Below, piece after piece: positions 40,925 through 49,694 of a stretch of DNA of 64,000 bases. The notes beneath the pieces were generated by a model that did no database searches, was not told the origin of the DNA, and saw only the letters and a list, made by a program, of their open reading frames with translations. Every line of letters starts with the position of its first letter. Position 1 is the first letter of the stretch. A program made the position numbers and the translations under genes. Origin of the DNA: Actinomycetales bacterium (GTDB taxonomy: Bacteria > Actinomycetota > Actinomycetes > S36-B12); contig WGLX01000040.1 in the NCBI GenBank assembly GCA_016125355.1, forward strand, positions 1 through 64,000, given 5' to 3'.

Positions 40925-41887
40925 CTAGGAGGAGACCTCGTTGATGGCGGCGAGCTCGCCGGCGGTCAGCTCGATCGTCCCCATCGCGAGCAGGTCGCTC
41001 AACTGCTCGACATTGCGGGCACTCGCCAGTGGCGCGGCAACAGCGGGCTGCGCGAGGAGCCAGGCCAGGGCGACCGCCGGGATCGTCGCGTCGTGCGCGG
41101 CGGCGACGGTCTCGAGCACGCCTAGTACGCGGTCGCCCCGCTCGCCGACGTACGGCGTGGCTCCCTTGGCCCGCGGGCTGTCGATCGTCACTCCGGCGCG
41201 GTACTTGCCGGTGAGGAAGCCGCGCGCCAGTGAGTAGTAGGGGAGCACCGACAAGCCGTACTCCAGGGCGATCGGCGTGAACGTCGCCTCGAAGCCGGCC
41301 CGCTCCATGAGGTTGTAGTGATCCTGCACGGCGATGTACGCGGGCAGGTCGTGCGCGCGGGCCACGTCGAGGGACTCCCGCAGGCGCTCAGGCGTGAAGT
41401 TCGACTCGGCGATGTAGCGGATCTTGCCCTCGTCCATGAGCTCGCGGTAGGTGCCCAGCACGTCCTCGATCGGGACGGACTCATCGTCCTCATGCGAGTA
41501 GTACAGGTCGATGTAGTCCGTCTGGAGGCGCTGCAGCGAGTCGTCGAGTGCGGACCGGATATTGGCCGGAGCCAGGCCGCGGTGGGTCGAGAGCTTCGCC
41601 ACCTTGGTCGCGATGACCATCTGGTCGCGGTTGCCGCGGGCCGCCAGCCACTCCCCGAGGATGCGCTCGGAGTCACCGCCGGTGTTCCCCTCGATCCACT
41701 CGGAGTAGACGTCGGCGGTGTCGATGAAGTTGCCGCCGGCCTCGGCGTACGCATCGAGCACGGCGAAGGACTGATCTCGGTCGGCCGTCCAGCCGAACAC
41801 GTTCCCGCCGAAGCAGAGGGGTGACACGACGAGGTCGGAGTCGGAGATCCTGCGAGTGGGCGCGAGGGGCTGCTGGGCTGCGGTCAT
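40925..41887 (-). CDS. Aldo/keto reductase
   Basis: 320 residues from ATG 41887. The barrel motifs are FGGNVFGWTADR, NFIDTADVYSEW (Asp and Tyr), MVIATKVAK (Lys) and YYSHEDD (His), the catalytic tetrad, and a late AVALAWLLAQP with NADPH-binding ASARNVEQL. It reduces aldehydes, ketones or sugars with NADPH; YajO/potassium-channel-beta-like members are similar. It sits between trmB and thpR with short gaps (19 and 16 bp), so they are co-transcribed. Confidence 0.9.
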   Translation of the reverse strand: MTAAQQPLAPTRRISDSDLVVSPLCFGGNVFGWTADRDQSFAVLDAYAEAGGNFIDTADVYSEWIEGNTGGDSERILGEWLAARGNRDQMVIATKVAKLSTHRGLAPANIRSALDDSLQRLQTDYIDLYYSHEDDESVPIEDVLGTYRELMDEGKIRYIAESNFTPERLRESLDVARAHDLPAYIAVQDHYNLMERAGFEATFTPIALEYGLSVLPYYSLARGFLTGKYRAGVTIDSPRAKGATPYVGERGDRVLGVLETVAAAHDATIPAVALAWLLAQPAVAAPLASARNVEQLSDLLAMGTIELTAGELAAINEVSS

Positions 41888-41906
41888 GACCGCATTCTGC
41901 ACCTGT

Positions 41907-42581
41907 CTAGACAACTGGTCGAAGCCGGTACAGCAGGTCCGTGACCCCACGTCCCTCGTTGAGCGCCCTCCGTTCGTAGCGGGTGACGGGTCGATTCTCG
42001 GGCCGGGGGATCGGCCCGCCCTCCCATCGCGGATCCTCGGCGAAGCAGGCGCGCATGCTGTCGGCGTACTCGGCCCAGTCGGTGGCGAGGTGCCACCAGC
42101 CATCGGTCTGCAGGCGGGTCGCGACGAGGTCGAGCACCGCGGGCTGGACGATGCGCCGCTTGTGGTGCCGGGCCTTGGGCCACGGATCGGGGAAGTAGGT
42201 GCGCAGCCCGGAGAGGGACGCGGCGGGGATCATCCCGGCGAGTACGCCGAGGGCGTCGGCCTCCATGACCCGGACGTTGCCGATCCCTGCGTCGGCAAGC
42301 CGCCAGAGGAGCTCGCCGACGCCCGGCGTGTGGACGTCGATGGCGAGGATGCCGGTCCCGGGATCGGAGGCTGCCATCGCCGCGGTCGCCCGGCCGTCGC
42401 CGAAGCCGATCTCCATCACGACGGGCACGTCCGTCCCCCAGATCGAGGCGAGGTCGAGCAGGTCGTCCGACGCGGGGATGAGGAGACGCTCCTGCTCGAG
42501 CAGGGCGCGCTCGGCGCGTGCGGTGATCCGGCTGCGGCGTGGCTTGAAGGTGCGGATCCCGGGGCGCAGGACCCCGGTCAC
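41907..42581 (-). CDS. trmB: tRNA (guanine-N7)-methyltransferase
   Basis: 224 residues from GTG 42581, overlapping the upstream peptidase gene by 4 bp. The SAM-binding motif is VVMEIGFGDGRATAAMA, and the TrmB signature includes ILAIDVHTPGVGELL, RTYFPDPWPKARHHKRRIV and TDWAEYADSM. It methylates G46 in the variable loop of tRNAs. TrmB is a house-keeping but usually non-essential enzyme. The partner genes in this operon (peptidase, reductase, thpR) are not known to act with it. Confidence 0.93.
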   Translation of the reverse strand: MTGVLRPGIRTFKPRRSRITARAERALLEQERLLIPASDDLLDLASIWGTDVPVVMEIGFGDGRATAAMAASDPGTGILAIDVHTPGVGELLWRLADAGIGNVRVMEADALGVLAGMIPAASLSGLRTYFPDPWPKARHHKRRIVQPAVLDLVATRLQTDGWWHLATDWAEYADSMRACFAEDPRWEGGPIPRPENRPVTRYERRALNEGRGVTDLLYRLRPVV

Positions 42582-43294
42582 CCAGTCACCCGGAGCGCCA
42601 GGGGCGCGTTGATGCGGTGAACACGGTCGTGCTCCACGGTCCAGGCCGACCCGACCCCGCGGGATCGGAACTCCCAGAGGCCGTCCTCGCGGGGCACGCC
42701 GTCGGACAGCAGGGCGGTGTCCTCGTCGATACCGACCACGGTCCGGCCGTCGGAGACCAGCGGGCGCAGCGCGAAGTCGGGGATCATCCGGCGGTACTTG
42801 TCGAAGTGGGGGAGCACCCGCAGATCGGGGATCACCCCGAGGCCGTCCGTACCGCCCTTGCGCGGATGCCGGAAGTCCGGGACGTAGCCCGCCATGGCCA
42901 TGGCTCCGGCGCTGCAGCCGGCGAGTGATGCCCCATCCAGCCACTCCGCGACGATGGCGGCCCAGACCCTGGTGTCCTGGAGCGTGCGAGCCAGGTGGGT
43001 CGGGTTGCCGCCGGACAGGTAGACCAGTCCGGCGCCGGCGATGGCCTCGACATGCGCGGGATCATCCGCGTCGCGTCGCGTGCGCACGTCGACGACGACC
43101 TGCTCGACGCCGAGCCGCTCGGCCGCCTCCGCGCCGAGACGGTGCCAGCGTGCGAGCACGGCATCTCCCTCGGGCGCCGCCGCCGTGGCCAGCTGCACGT
43201 ACCGCGCCGGCCGGTCGGCGAGCAGCCAGGCCTCGATGTCGTGCATGACGGGCAGGTACTCACCACTGCCCACCAAGGCGATCCGACCGGCCAT
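42578..43294 (-). CDS. Peptidase S51 family protein (peptidase E/cyanophycinase-like)
   Basis: 238 residues from ATG 43294. The class I glutamine-amidotransferase-like fold has VGSGEYLPVM at the N-terminus, VYLSGGNPTHL, and the nucleophile Ser128 in LAGCSAGAMAMAG, the S51 elbow. Members cleave Asp-X dipeptides or cyanophycin. DFALRPLVSDG and GIDEDTAL fit the His/acid region. It lies 11 bp after the MFS gene and overlaps trmB, so it is in the same operon. Confidence 0.85.
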   Translation of the reverse strand: MAGRIALVGSGEYLPVMHDIEAWLLADRPARYVQLATAAAPEGDAVLARWHRLGAEAAERLGVEQVVVDVRTRRDADDPAHVEAIAGAGLVYLSGGNPTHLARTLQDTRVWAAIVAEWLDGASLAGCSAGAMAMAGYVPDFRHPRKGGTDGLGVIPDLRVLPHFDKYRRMIPDFALRPLVSDGRTVVGIDEDTALLSDGVPREDGLWEFRSRGVGSAWTVEHDRVHRINAPLALRVTG

Positions 43295-43305
43295 GGGTAC
43301 GCAGG

Positions 43306-44523
43306 CTAGTCGCTGTGCGGGCGTTCGCCATGCCGGTGCCACCACTCCTTGCGGGAGGGAAGGGGAGGTCCCAGCATCACGCCGACCACCAGTGAGATCG
43401 CGTGCAGGAGGACGCCCAGGCCGATGGCCGCTCCGACCCCGAGCGGGCCGAGCAGCCAGCCGCAGGCCGCCGTGGCGAGGGCGAAGGCCGTCATGCGCAG
43501 GCTGGCGGACGTCGAGAACACCTGGGCCTGCAGGTCCGTGGGTGACTCGCGGACCCGCACCTGGAACATGGCGGAGACCAGGGGTGGCTCCGTCGCACCC
43601 ATGGCGAAGGCGGCGACGAGCAGCAGCCAGGGGGTCGGCGCCAGCCCGACGGCCACCAAGGCGAGCCCCGAGAGGGCCGTACTGACGATGATCGCCCGGT
43701 CCGGTCGCTGGACGGGGCGGCGGGCGAACCACGCGGCCGTCGCCACTCCGCCCACGGCGAAGGCCCCGAGGATCAGGCCGGTGAACCCCAGGGTCCGGCC
43801 GAGATCCGTGGCGAGCACGGGAGCCGTGACGAAGATGGCTGCCTGCCCCGCGAACCCCACGGTGGTGATGATCGAGCTGCGGCGCAGGCCCGGTCGCCGG
43901 GCCATCGTGGCCAGCCCCTCGCGCAGGTCGTGGACGAGGTGGGCATGCCGCGGGGGAGCGGATCGGCGAGCGAGGGGCACCCGCGTGAGCGAGACCATCG
44001 CGATCGCGAGGACCGCGACGGCGAGCCAGATGGGGGCCGTCGCGGCCAGGCCCACCAGCGAGGTGGCGATCGGGGGCGCCGCCACGGCGGCCACGCTGTA
44101 GGTCGCGGCATCCGAGGCGTAGGCACGGTTGAGGGCGTCCGGCGGGACCAGCCTCGGGATCTGCGCACTCCAGGCACCGGTCAGGGAGGGGTAGCCGACG
44201 CCGGCGAGGACCGCGACCGCCATGACGACGCCGAGCGGTACGTGCCCCAGCAGCAGGGCGACCACGGCCAGCCCGCCGGCCATGATCGCCATCGAGCTGG
44301 CGAATCCGAGGCGCGGTGAGCGTGCCCGGTCGATGGCGGCGCCCACGATCGGTCCGGCCACTGCGGCGGAGGCCGTGAGCGAGGCGACGACGTAGGAGGC
44401 CGTCGTGGGGTTGCCGATCGTCGCGATGCTGCCGACGAGGAGCGCCGGCCCAGCGGACTCGGTGGCGGACCGGGAGAGGGTGGCCGTGACGAGGTACGCG
44501 CGGAGCGCACCGACGCTGGTCAC
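43306..44523 (-). CDS. MFS transporter
   Basis: 405 residues, about twelve membrane helices. It begins LRAYLVTATLSRSATESAGP and has a typical MFS helix layout with a cytoplasmic central loop rich in Arg and His (residues ~190-215). The substrate is unknown; drug or metabolite efflux is usual for this type. GTG 44523 is the start: TACCGT (44535-44530, minus strand) ends 6 nt upstream, indicating a leaderless transcript and the head of the operon MFS-S51-trmB-AKR-thpR. Confidence 0.85.
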   Translation of the reverse strand: MTSVGALRAYLVTATLSRSATESAGPALLVGSIATIGNPTTASYVVASLTASAAVAGPIVGAAIDRARSPRLGFASSMAIMAGGLAVVALLLGHVPLGVVMAVAVLAGVGYPSLTGAWSAQIPRLVPPDALNRAYASDAATYSVAAVAAPPIATSLVGLAATAPIWLAVAVLAIAMVSLTRVPLARRSAPPRHAHLVHDLREGLATMARRPGLRRSSIITTVGFAGQAAIFVTAPVLATDLGRTLGFTGLILGAFAVGGVATAAWFARRPVQRPDRAIIVSTALSGLALVAVGLAPTPWLLLVAAFAMGATEPPLVSAMFQVRVRESPTDLQAQVFSTSASLRMTAFALATAACGWLLGPLGVGAAIGLGVLLHAISLVVGVMLGPPLPSRKEWWHRHGERPHSD

Positions 44524-44542
44524 GGCGTCACGGTAGTGCCGC

Positions 44543-44917
44543 CTACTCGGCGGCCGCCTCCTCAGGATGGGCGGCGTCGTAGTACTCGCAGAACGCGGCG
44601 TAGGCGCGCGGGCCGTACACGGTGCCCGGACCCCCGACCATGAGGAAGCTGACGCCGATGGCCTCGGCGGCCTCCTGCTTGGTGGCGCCGGCCTTCACGG
44701 CACCGCGGGCATGCGAGGCGATGCAGCCGTCGCAGGTCTCGACCACGGCGATCGCGAGGGCGATGAGTTCCTTCATTCGGGTGTCGAGGGCTCCGTCGGC
44801 GAGTGCGGCGTGGTGCAGCTCGCCGAAGCCCTTGTAGACGTCGGGGATGGCGCGGCGCAGGTCGCGGCCCAGGGGCGCCAGCTCGTCGAGGACACCTTTT
44901 CCGTGAGAATGGGTCAT
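44543..44917 (-). CDS. Carboxymuconolactone decarboxylase (CMD/AhpD-like) family protein
   Basis: 124 residues from ATG 44917. The CxxC pair with nearby His (VETCDGCIASHARGAVKAGA) is the redox motif of AhpD-like CMD proteins, which act as thiol-disulfide or peroxide-linked enzymes. It is divergent from the CsoR-family gene; a C/G-tract palindrome between them covers the -10 boxes of both. Regulation by thiol or metal stress is likely. It is probably not a true carboxymuconolactone decarboxylase. Confidence 0.88.
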   Translation of the reverse strand: MTHSHGKGVLDELAPLGRDLRRAIPDVYKGFGELHHAALADGALDTRMKELIALAIAVVETCDGCIASHARGAVKAGATKQEAAEAIGVSFLMVGGPGTVYGPRAYAAFCEYYDAAHPEEAAAE

Positions 44918-44923
44918 GCAATG

Positions 44924-44954
44924 AGGATACCCCTGGGGGTACAGGGGGTATCCT
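44924..44954. promoter_or_regulatory. CsoR-family operator with divergent leaderless promoters
   Basis: GGATACCCCT (44925-44934) and AGGGGGTATCC (44943-44953) form a near-palindrome that encloses a perfect TACCCC-TG-GGGGTA (44928-44941), typical of CsoR-family operators. Both outer arms are -10 boxes: TATCCT (44949-44954) ends 6 nt before the repressor ATG 44961, and TATCCT on the minus strand (44929-44924) ends 6 nt before ATG 44917. Repressor binding would block both genes. Confidence 0.75.
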
Positions 44955-44957
44955 TGA

Positions 44958-45221
<264 letters not shown>

Positions 45222-45230
45222 TCTGCGGCC

Positions 45231-45446
45231 ATGACCACTCAGACCTACACCGTTTCCGGAATGACCTGCGACCACTGCGTCCACGCCGTCACGCAGGAGG
45301 TCAGCGCGCTCGCGGGCGTGCAGGGCGTCTCCATCGACCTCGTCGCGGGCGGCAACTCGACGGTGGTCGTGGAGAGCGAGGCACCGCTCGACGTTGAGGC
45401 CGTCCGCGAGGCCGTTGACGAGGCGGGCTACGAGCTCGTGAGCTAG
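45231..45446 (+). CDS. Heavy-metal-associated (CopZ-like) chaperone
   Basis: 71 residues. A single HMA domain has the metal-binding GMTCDHCVHAV motif (Cys13 and Cys16) and the usual beta-alpha-beta order. It would carry Cu(I) to the following P-type ATPase, whose own N-terminal HMA domain has MTCASC. It lies 9 bp after the CsoR-family gene and 12 bp before copA, so it is part of the operon. Confidence 0.9.
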   Translation: MTTQTYTVSGMTCDHCVHAVTQEVSALAGVQGVSIDLVAGGNSTVVVESEAPLDVEAVREAVDEAGYELVS

Positions 45447-45458
45447 TGGGCTAGACCG

Positions 45459-47708
45459 ATGGCGGCCGAGATCGACCTCGAGATCGAGGGGATGACCTGT
45501 GCCTCGTGCGCCATGCGCATCGAGAAGAAGCTCAACAAGGTCCCCGGGGTTCAGGCCACCGTCAACTACGCCACCGAGAAGGCACACGTCGTGCTGCCTC
45601 CGGACGTGTCGATCCAGGACGCCATCGCGGTCGTGGAGGCCACGGGGTATCAGGCGCACGCACCGGAGCCGGAGACCCCTCGAGGCGGAGACGCGTCGGC
45701 CGAGGCCGGCGAGCAGCCCGCCGATCCGGCGCTGGCCGAGCTGCGCCAGCGCCTCGTCGTCAGCACGATCCTGACCATCCCCGTCGTCCTCATGGCGATG
45801 ATCCCGCCTCTGCAGTTCACCTACTGGCAGTGGGCATCGCTGACCCTGGCGGCCCCGGTGGTCGTCTGGGGAGCGCTGCCCTTCCATCGGGCCGCGTGGG
45901 TGAACCTCAAGCACGGCGCGGCCACGATGGACACCCTCATCTCGCTCGGTGTACTGGCGGCGTTCCTGTGGTCGCTTTACGCCCTCTTCCTCGGAGGTGC
46001 GGGGGAGCCCGGGATGACGATGACCTTCTCGCTGGTGCCACAGCACTCCGGTGACACCCCGGAGATCTACCTCGAGGTCGCCTCGGCGGTGACCGTGTTC
46101 ATCATGCTGGGTCGCTATCTCGAGGCCCGGGCGAAGAACCGGTCCGGTGAAGCCCTGCGCGCGCTCGCCACGCTGGGGGCCAAGGAGGTCTCCGTGCTGC
46201 GGGACGGTGTCGAGCAGCGCGTGCCCATCGAGCAGCTCGTCGTGGGGGATGCCTTCGTCGTCCGTCCCGGGGAGAAGATCGCGACCGACGGCGTGGTCGT
46301 CGAGGGTGCGTCGGCGGTCGACAACAGCCTCGTCACCGGGGAGACCGTGCCCGTCGAGGTGGGCGTCGGCGACGAGGTGATCGGCGCCACCGTCAATGCC
46401 GGCGGACGCCTCGTCGTGCAGGCGACCCGCATCGGCTCCGACACGCAGCTGGCCCGGATCGCCCAGATGGTCGAGCGCGCGCAGTCCGGCAAGGCGCCGG
46501 TCCAGCGACTGGCCGACCGGGTGTCGGGGATCTTCGTGCCGATCGTGATCGGCCTGTCGCTGGTGACACTGGTGGCGTGGTTGATCGTCACCGGCGACGC
46601 GCAGATGGCGTTCACGGCAGCGGTTGCCGTGCTGATCATCGCGTGCCCCTGTGCCCTGGGCCTGGCCACGCCGACGGCCCTCGTCGTCGGTACCGGCCGC
46701 GGGGCTCAGCTGGGCATCCTCATCAAGGGGCCGGAGATCCTGGAGTCCACGCGCCAGGTCGACACCATCGTGCTCGACAAGACGGGCACCGTCACGACGG
46801 GGCACATGGCCGTCACGGAGGTCCACCCCAGCGGCGGGCTCTCCGCGGAGGATCTCCTGCGACTGGCCGGTGCGGTCGAGGCGGCGTCCGAGCATCCGAT
46901 CGGCCGCGCCATCGCCGATCACTCCCGCAGCTCCCTCGGCGCGCTGCCGGGCGTCGAGTCGTTCCAGTCGTTCGGCGGTCGTGGAGTCGAAGGTGTCGTC
47001 GACGGTCGCGCCGTCGTGGCCGGTCGCCCGGCGTGGCTGTCCGCCGAGTGGGCCGTCGAGGAGCCGGCCGACCTCGCCCGGCTCCGCAGCGAATCCGAAG
47101 CGAAGGGTCGCACGGTCATCGCCGTCGCGGTCGACGGTGCCGCGGCCGGCCTCGTGGTCGTCTCGGACACGGTCAAGCCCGACAGCGCTGCGGCCATCGA
47201 GGCCCTTCGGGGTCTCGGGCTCGAACCCGTCCTGCTGACCGGCGATCACGAGCGCGTGGCGCGTGCCGTGGCCGACGAGGTCGGGATCACCGAGATCATC
47301 GCCGACGTGCTCCCCGAGCAGAAGGTCTCGGCGGTCATCGACCTGCAGACTGCTGGGCGCACAGTCGCCATGGCCGGTGACGGGGTCAATGACGCTGCGG
47401 CGCTCGCACAGGCGGACCTCGGCATGGCCATGGGGACCGGTACCGATGTCGCCATCGAGGCAGCCGACATCACGCTCGTGCGGGGCGACCTGCTGGCCGC
47501 TGCCGATGCGGTCCGCCTGTCGCGTCGCACGCTGGGCACCATCAAGGGCAATCTCTTCTGGGCCTTCGCCTACAACGTCGCGGCGATTCCCCTGGCCATG
47601 CTCGGGCTGCTCAATCCGATGCTGGCCGGTGCCGCGATGGCGTTCTCGTCGGTCTTCGTCGTGACGAACAGCCTGCGGCTGAGGAGGTTCCGCTCGCTGG
47701 CCGCGTAG
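45459..47708 (+). CDS. copA: Copper-translocating P-type ATPase
   Basis: 749 residues. One N-terminal HMA domain (Cys14, Cys17 in MTCASC) is followed by membrane helices, the transmembrane ion site CPC at residues 396-398 ([12 protein letters not shown]), the phosphorylated Asp440 in [18 protein letters not shown] (HP motif), and [10 protein letters not shown]. The CPC motif and context identify a P1B-1 copper(I) exporter. It pumps copper out of the cytoplasm. Promoter control by the CsoR-family protein upstream is likely through the operon. Confidence 0.95.
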   Translation: MAAEIDLEIEGMTCASCAMRIEKKLNKVPGVQATVNYATEKAHVVLPPDVSIQDAIAVVEATGYQAHAPEPETPRGGDASAEAGEQPADPALAELRQRLVVSTILTIPVVLMAMIPPLQFTYWQWASLTLAAPVVVWGALPFHRAAWVNLKHGAATMDTLISLGVLAAFLWSLYALFLGGAGEPGMTMTFSLVPQHSGDTPEIYLEVASAVTVFIMLGRYLEARAKNRSGEALRALATLGAKEVSVLRDGVEQRVPIEQLVVGDAFVVRPGEKIATDGVVVEGASAVDNSLVTGETVPVEVGVGDEVIGATVNAGGRLVVQATRIGSDTQLARIAQMVERAQSGKAPVQRLADRVSGIFVPIVIGLSLVTLVAWLIVTGDAQMAFTAAVAVLIIACPCALGLATPTALVVGTGRGAQLGILIKGPEILESTRQVDTIVLDKTGTVTTGHMAVTEVHPSGGLSAEDLLRLAGAVEAASEHPIGRAIADHSRSSLGALPGVESFQSFGGRGVEGVVDGRAVVAGRPAWLSAEWAVEEPADLARLRSESEAKGRTVIAVAVDGAAAGLVVVSDTVKPDSAAAIEALRGLGLEPVLLTGDHERVARAVADEVGITEIIADVLPEQKVSAVIDLQTAGRTVAMAGDGVNDAAALAQADLGMAMGTGTDVAIEAADITLVRGDLLAAADAVRLSRRTLGTIKGNLFWAFAYNVAAIPLAMLGLLNPMLAGAAMAFSSVFVVTNSLRLRRFRSLAA

Positions 47709-47730
47709 GGCGATCCTGCATGATCTGACG

Positions 47731-48888
47731 ATGGCCATCATCGACCTTGACGCCATCTCCCTCGCCGACCTCAGGGAGAGGCAGTCTGCGAAGTACCAGT
47801 ACTACGACGCCGACGTGATCCCCGCGTGGGTGGCCGAGATGGACTTCCCGCTGGCACCGCCCGTCGCCGCCGCCCTCCACGCGGCCATCGACCGCTCGGA
47901 CACCGGCTACCGGAGCGCCAACGGTGTTGCGGAGGCGCTGGTGGACTTCTCCGCCCGTCATTGGGACTGGCAGGTCTCCCCGGGGAACGTGGTGGTCGTG
48001 CCGGACGTTCTCGCGGGACTGACCTCCACCCTGGAGCTACTGACCGAGCCCGGCAGCGCCGTGGTGCTCAACACGCCGATCTACCCGCCGTTCTTCCCGG
48101 CGATCCGCTCGGTCACGGGTCGGGTCGTCGTCGATGTGCCGCTGCTGGAGGCACCGGACTCCGGCTTCACGTGGGACCTCGACGCGCTCGCCGACGCGTT
48201 CGCCCGACCCGACGTTTCCGCCTTCCTGCTGTGCAGTCCCCACAATCCGACCGGGTCCGTGCCCTCCCGCGAGACCCTCCGCGTGGTGGCTGAGCTGGCC
48301 GAGCGCCACGACGTGCTGGTCATCGCGGACGAGATCCACGCCCCGCTGACGCTGCCGGGCGCGCAGCACGTGCCGTACCTGACGGTGGCGGGCCCGGAGG
48401 CGAACGCCGTCTCGCTCATCTCCGCGTCAAAGACCTGGAACATCCCCGGGCTGAAGTGCGCTCAGGTGGTGGGCACCGATCGCACGGGCCCGCGCCTGGC
48501 GAAGGGCATCCCGCTCGAGGTCCTCTTCGGGACCGGTCACCTGGGCGTGATCGGCGGCGTGGCCGCCTACCTCGAGGGGGATGAGTGGCTCGCCGAGGTG
48601 CTCGGCATCCTCAACGCCAATCGCCGGCTCCTCGTGGACCTGCTGGCCGAGCACGCCCCGCTCGCCCGATACGCGCCTCCGGAGGCGTCCTATCTGGCCT
48701 GGATCGACTTCCGCGCATACGACCTCGGGGAGGACCCAGCGGCGCGCTTCCTGGACGAGGCGCGGCTGGCGCTGAGCCCCGGCCCCACGTACGGGCCTCC
48801 CGGCAGGGGCTTCGCGCGCCTGAACTTCGCCACGTCGCCCGCGATCCTGGGGGAGATCGTCGCTCGCATCGGCCGCGTGCTCCAATAG
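47731..48888 (+). CDS. PLP-dependent MalY/PatB-family aminotransferase-lyase
   Basis: 385 residues. The N-terminus KYQYYDADVIPAWVAEMDFP is typical of MalY/PatB proteins (C-S lyases such as cystathionine beta-lyase). PLP-binding residues include NTPIYPPFFP, CSPHNPTGSV, VIADEIHAPL and Lys234 in SASKTWNIPGLK, the Schiff-base lysine. It would split C-S bonds in cystathionine or related thioethers, or act as an aminotransferase. It lies 22 bp after copA; whether it is linked to copper is unknown. It ends 4 bp before the next gene. Confidence 0.88.
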   Translation: MAIIDLDAISLADLRERQSAKYQYYDADVIPAWVAEMDFPLAPPVAAALHAAIDRSDTGYRSANGVAEALVDFSARHWDWQVSPGNVVVVPDVLAGLTSTLELLTEPGSAVVLNTPIYPPFFPAIRSVTGRVVVDVPLLEAPDSGFTWDLDALADAFARPDVSAFLLCSPHNPTGSVPSRETLRVVAELAERHDVLVIADEIHAPLTLPGAQHVPYLTVAGPEANAVSLISASKTWNIPGLKCAQVVGTDRTGPRLAKGIPLEVLFGTGHLGVIGGVAAYLEGDEWLAEVLGILNANRRLLVDLLAEHAPLARYAPPEASYLAWIDFRAYDLGEDPAARFLDEARLALSPGPTYGPPGRGFARLNFATSPAILGEIVARIGRVLQ

Positions 48889-48892
48889 GGGC

Positions 48893-49555
48893 GTGCGCTC
48901 CCTGACCCGACTCACGGTCGTCGCGGCCGCCCTGATGGTCCTCTCCGGCCTCATCGCCGTCGCGCCGGCGCAGGCAGCCCCCTCGAAGGATCGCTACGCC
49001 GTGGGCGACAGCGTCATGCTCGGCGCCCGGACCGCCCTCAGGGCGCGCGGCTTCGCCGTGGACGCCGCGGTGAGCCGGCAGGCCTACGTCGGACCGTCGC
49101 TGATCCGCAAGAAGGGCTCGAAGCTGCCGCAGAACGTGGTCGTGCATCTCGGCACGAACGGCACGTTTCCGCTCGACACCTGCCGGCGGCTCGTGAAGGC
49201 GGCCGGACCCGAGCGCCGGGTGTTCCTCGTGACGGTGTTCGTTCCGAGGTCGTGGGAGAACTCCAACAACGCCACGATCCGACAGTGCGCGAAGTCCTTC
49301 CCGGACGGACGCGTCACGGTGGTGGACTGGAATGCCGTGGCCCAGAAGAACCCCTCGTGGTTCTACCAGGACCACACACACCTCAAGCCGACCGGTGCGA
49401 GGGCGTTCGCCCGGCTGCTCAACTCGTCCGTCGATGCCGCGATAGCCCGGTCGGGTGGCACGGCCGGATCTGGTGGCAAGGGAGCCGCTGCCACGGCGCC
49501 GAAGGCGACCATTCTCGGCGCCTCGGGCACGGCGAAGGTCGGCCTGAACAGCTGA
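48893..49555 (+). CDS. Secreted SGNH-hydrolase-like protein
   Basis: 220 residues. A signal peptide (LTVVAAALMVLSGLIAVAPAQA) ends near Ala29. The SGNH fold is shown by YAVGDSVMLGAR (nucleophile Ser40), VVVHLGTNGTF (Gly/Asn block), and DHTHLKPTGARAFARLL (Asp160 and His163). Similar domains are found in O-acetyltransferases and esterases of the cell wall. A Gly/Ala-rich C-terminal tail follows. It is an exported esterase or acyltransferase domain with unknown target, possibly a wall polymer. Confidence 0.8.
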   Translation: MRSLTRLTVVAAALMVLSGLIAVAPAQAAPSKDRYAVGDSVMLGARTALRARGFAVDAAVSRQAYVGPSLIRKKGSKLPQNVVVHLGTNGTFPLDTCRRLVKAAGPERRVFLVTVFVPRSWENSNNATIRQCAKSFPDGRVTVVDWNAVAQKNPSWFYQDHTHLKPTGARAFARLLNSSVDAAIARSGGTAGSGGKGAAATAPKATILGASGTAKVGLNS

Positions 49556-49613
49556 CTCTGCGCCTGTGGACTTGGTCACAGGACAGCGCTTTCATGGCTT
49601 GTTGGGGTCCATC

Positions 49614-49630
49614 CACCCACGCGGTGGGTG
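49614..49630. promoter_or_regulatory. Inverted repeat upstream of pckG
   Basis: CACCCAC-GCG-GTGGGTG is a perfect 7-bp inverted repeat, extendable by two more pairs after one mismatch. It is 65 bp before the pckG start in a 139-bp intergenic region that holds no other gene. It may be an operator or part of a terminator for the previous gene. Confidence 0.35.
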
Positions 49631-49694
49631 CATGCTGGAGTCCTCCCCGCCGAGTTCGCCACTCGCGCCACCTTCGATCGCAACGGAGCGATGA

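Noticed and set aside
41888-42103. N-terminal extension of the aldo/keto reductase frame
   Set aside because: It runs through trmB in another frame and has no aldo/keto reductase similarity; ATG 41887 gives a normal-length protein.
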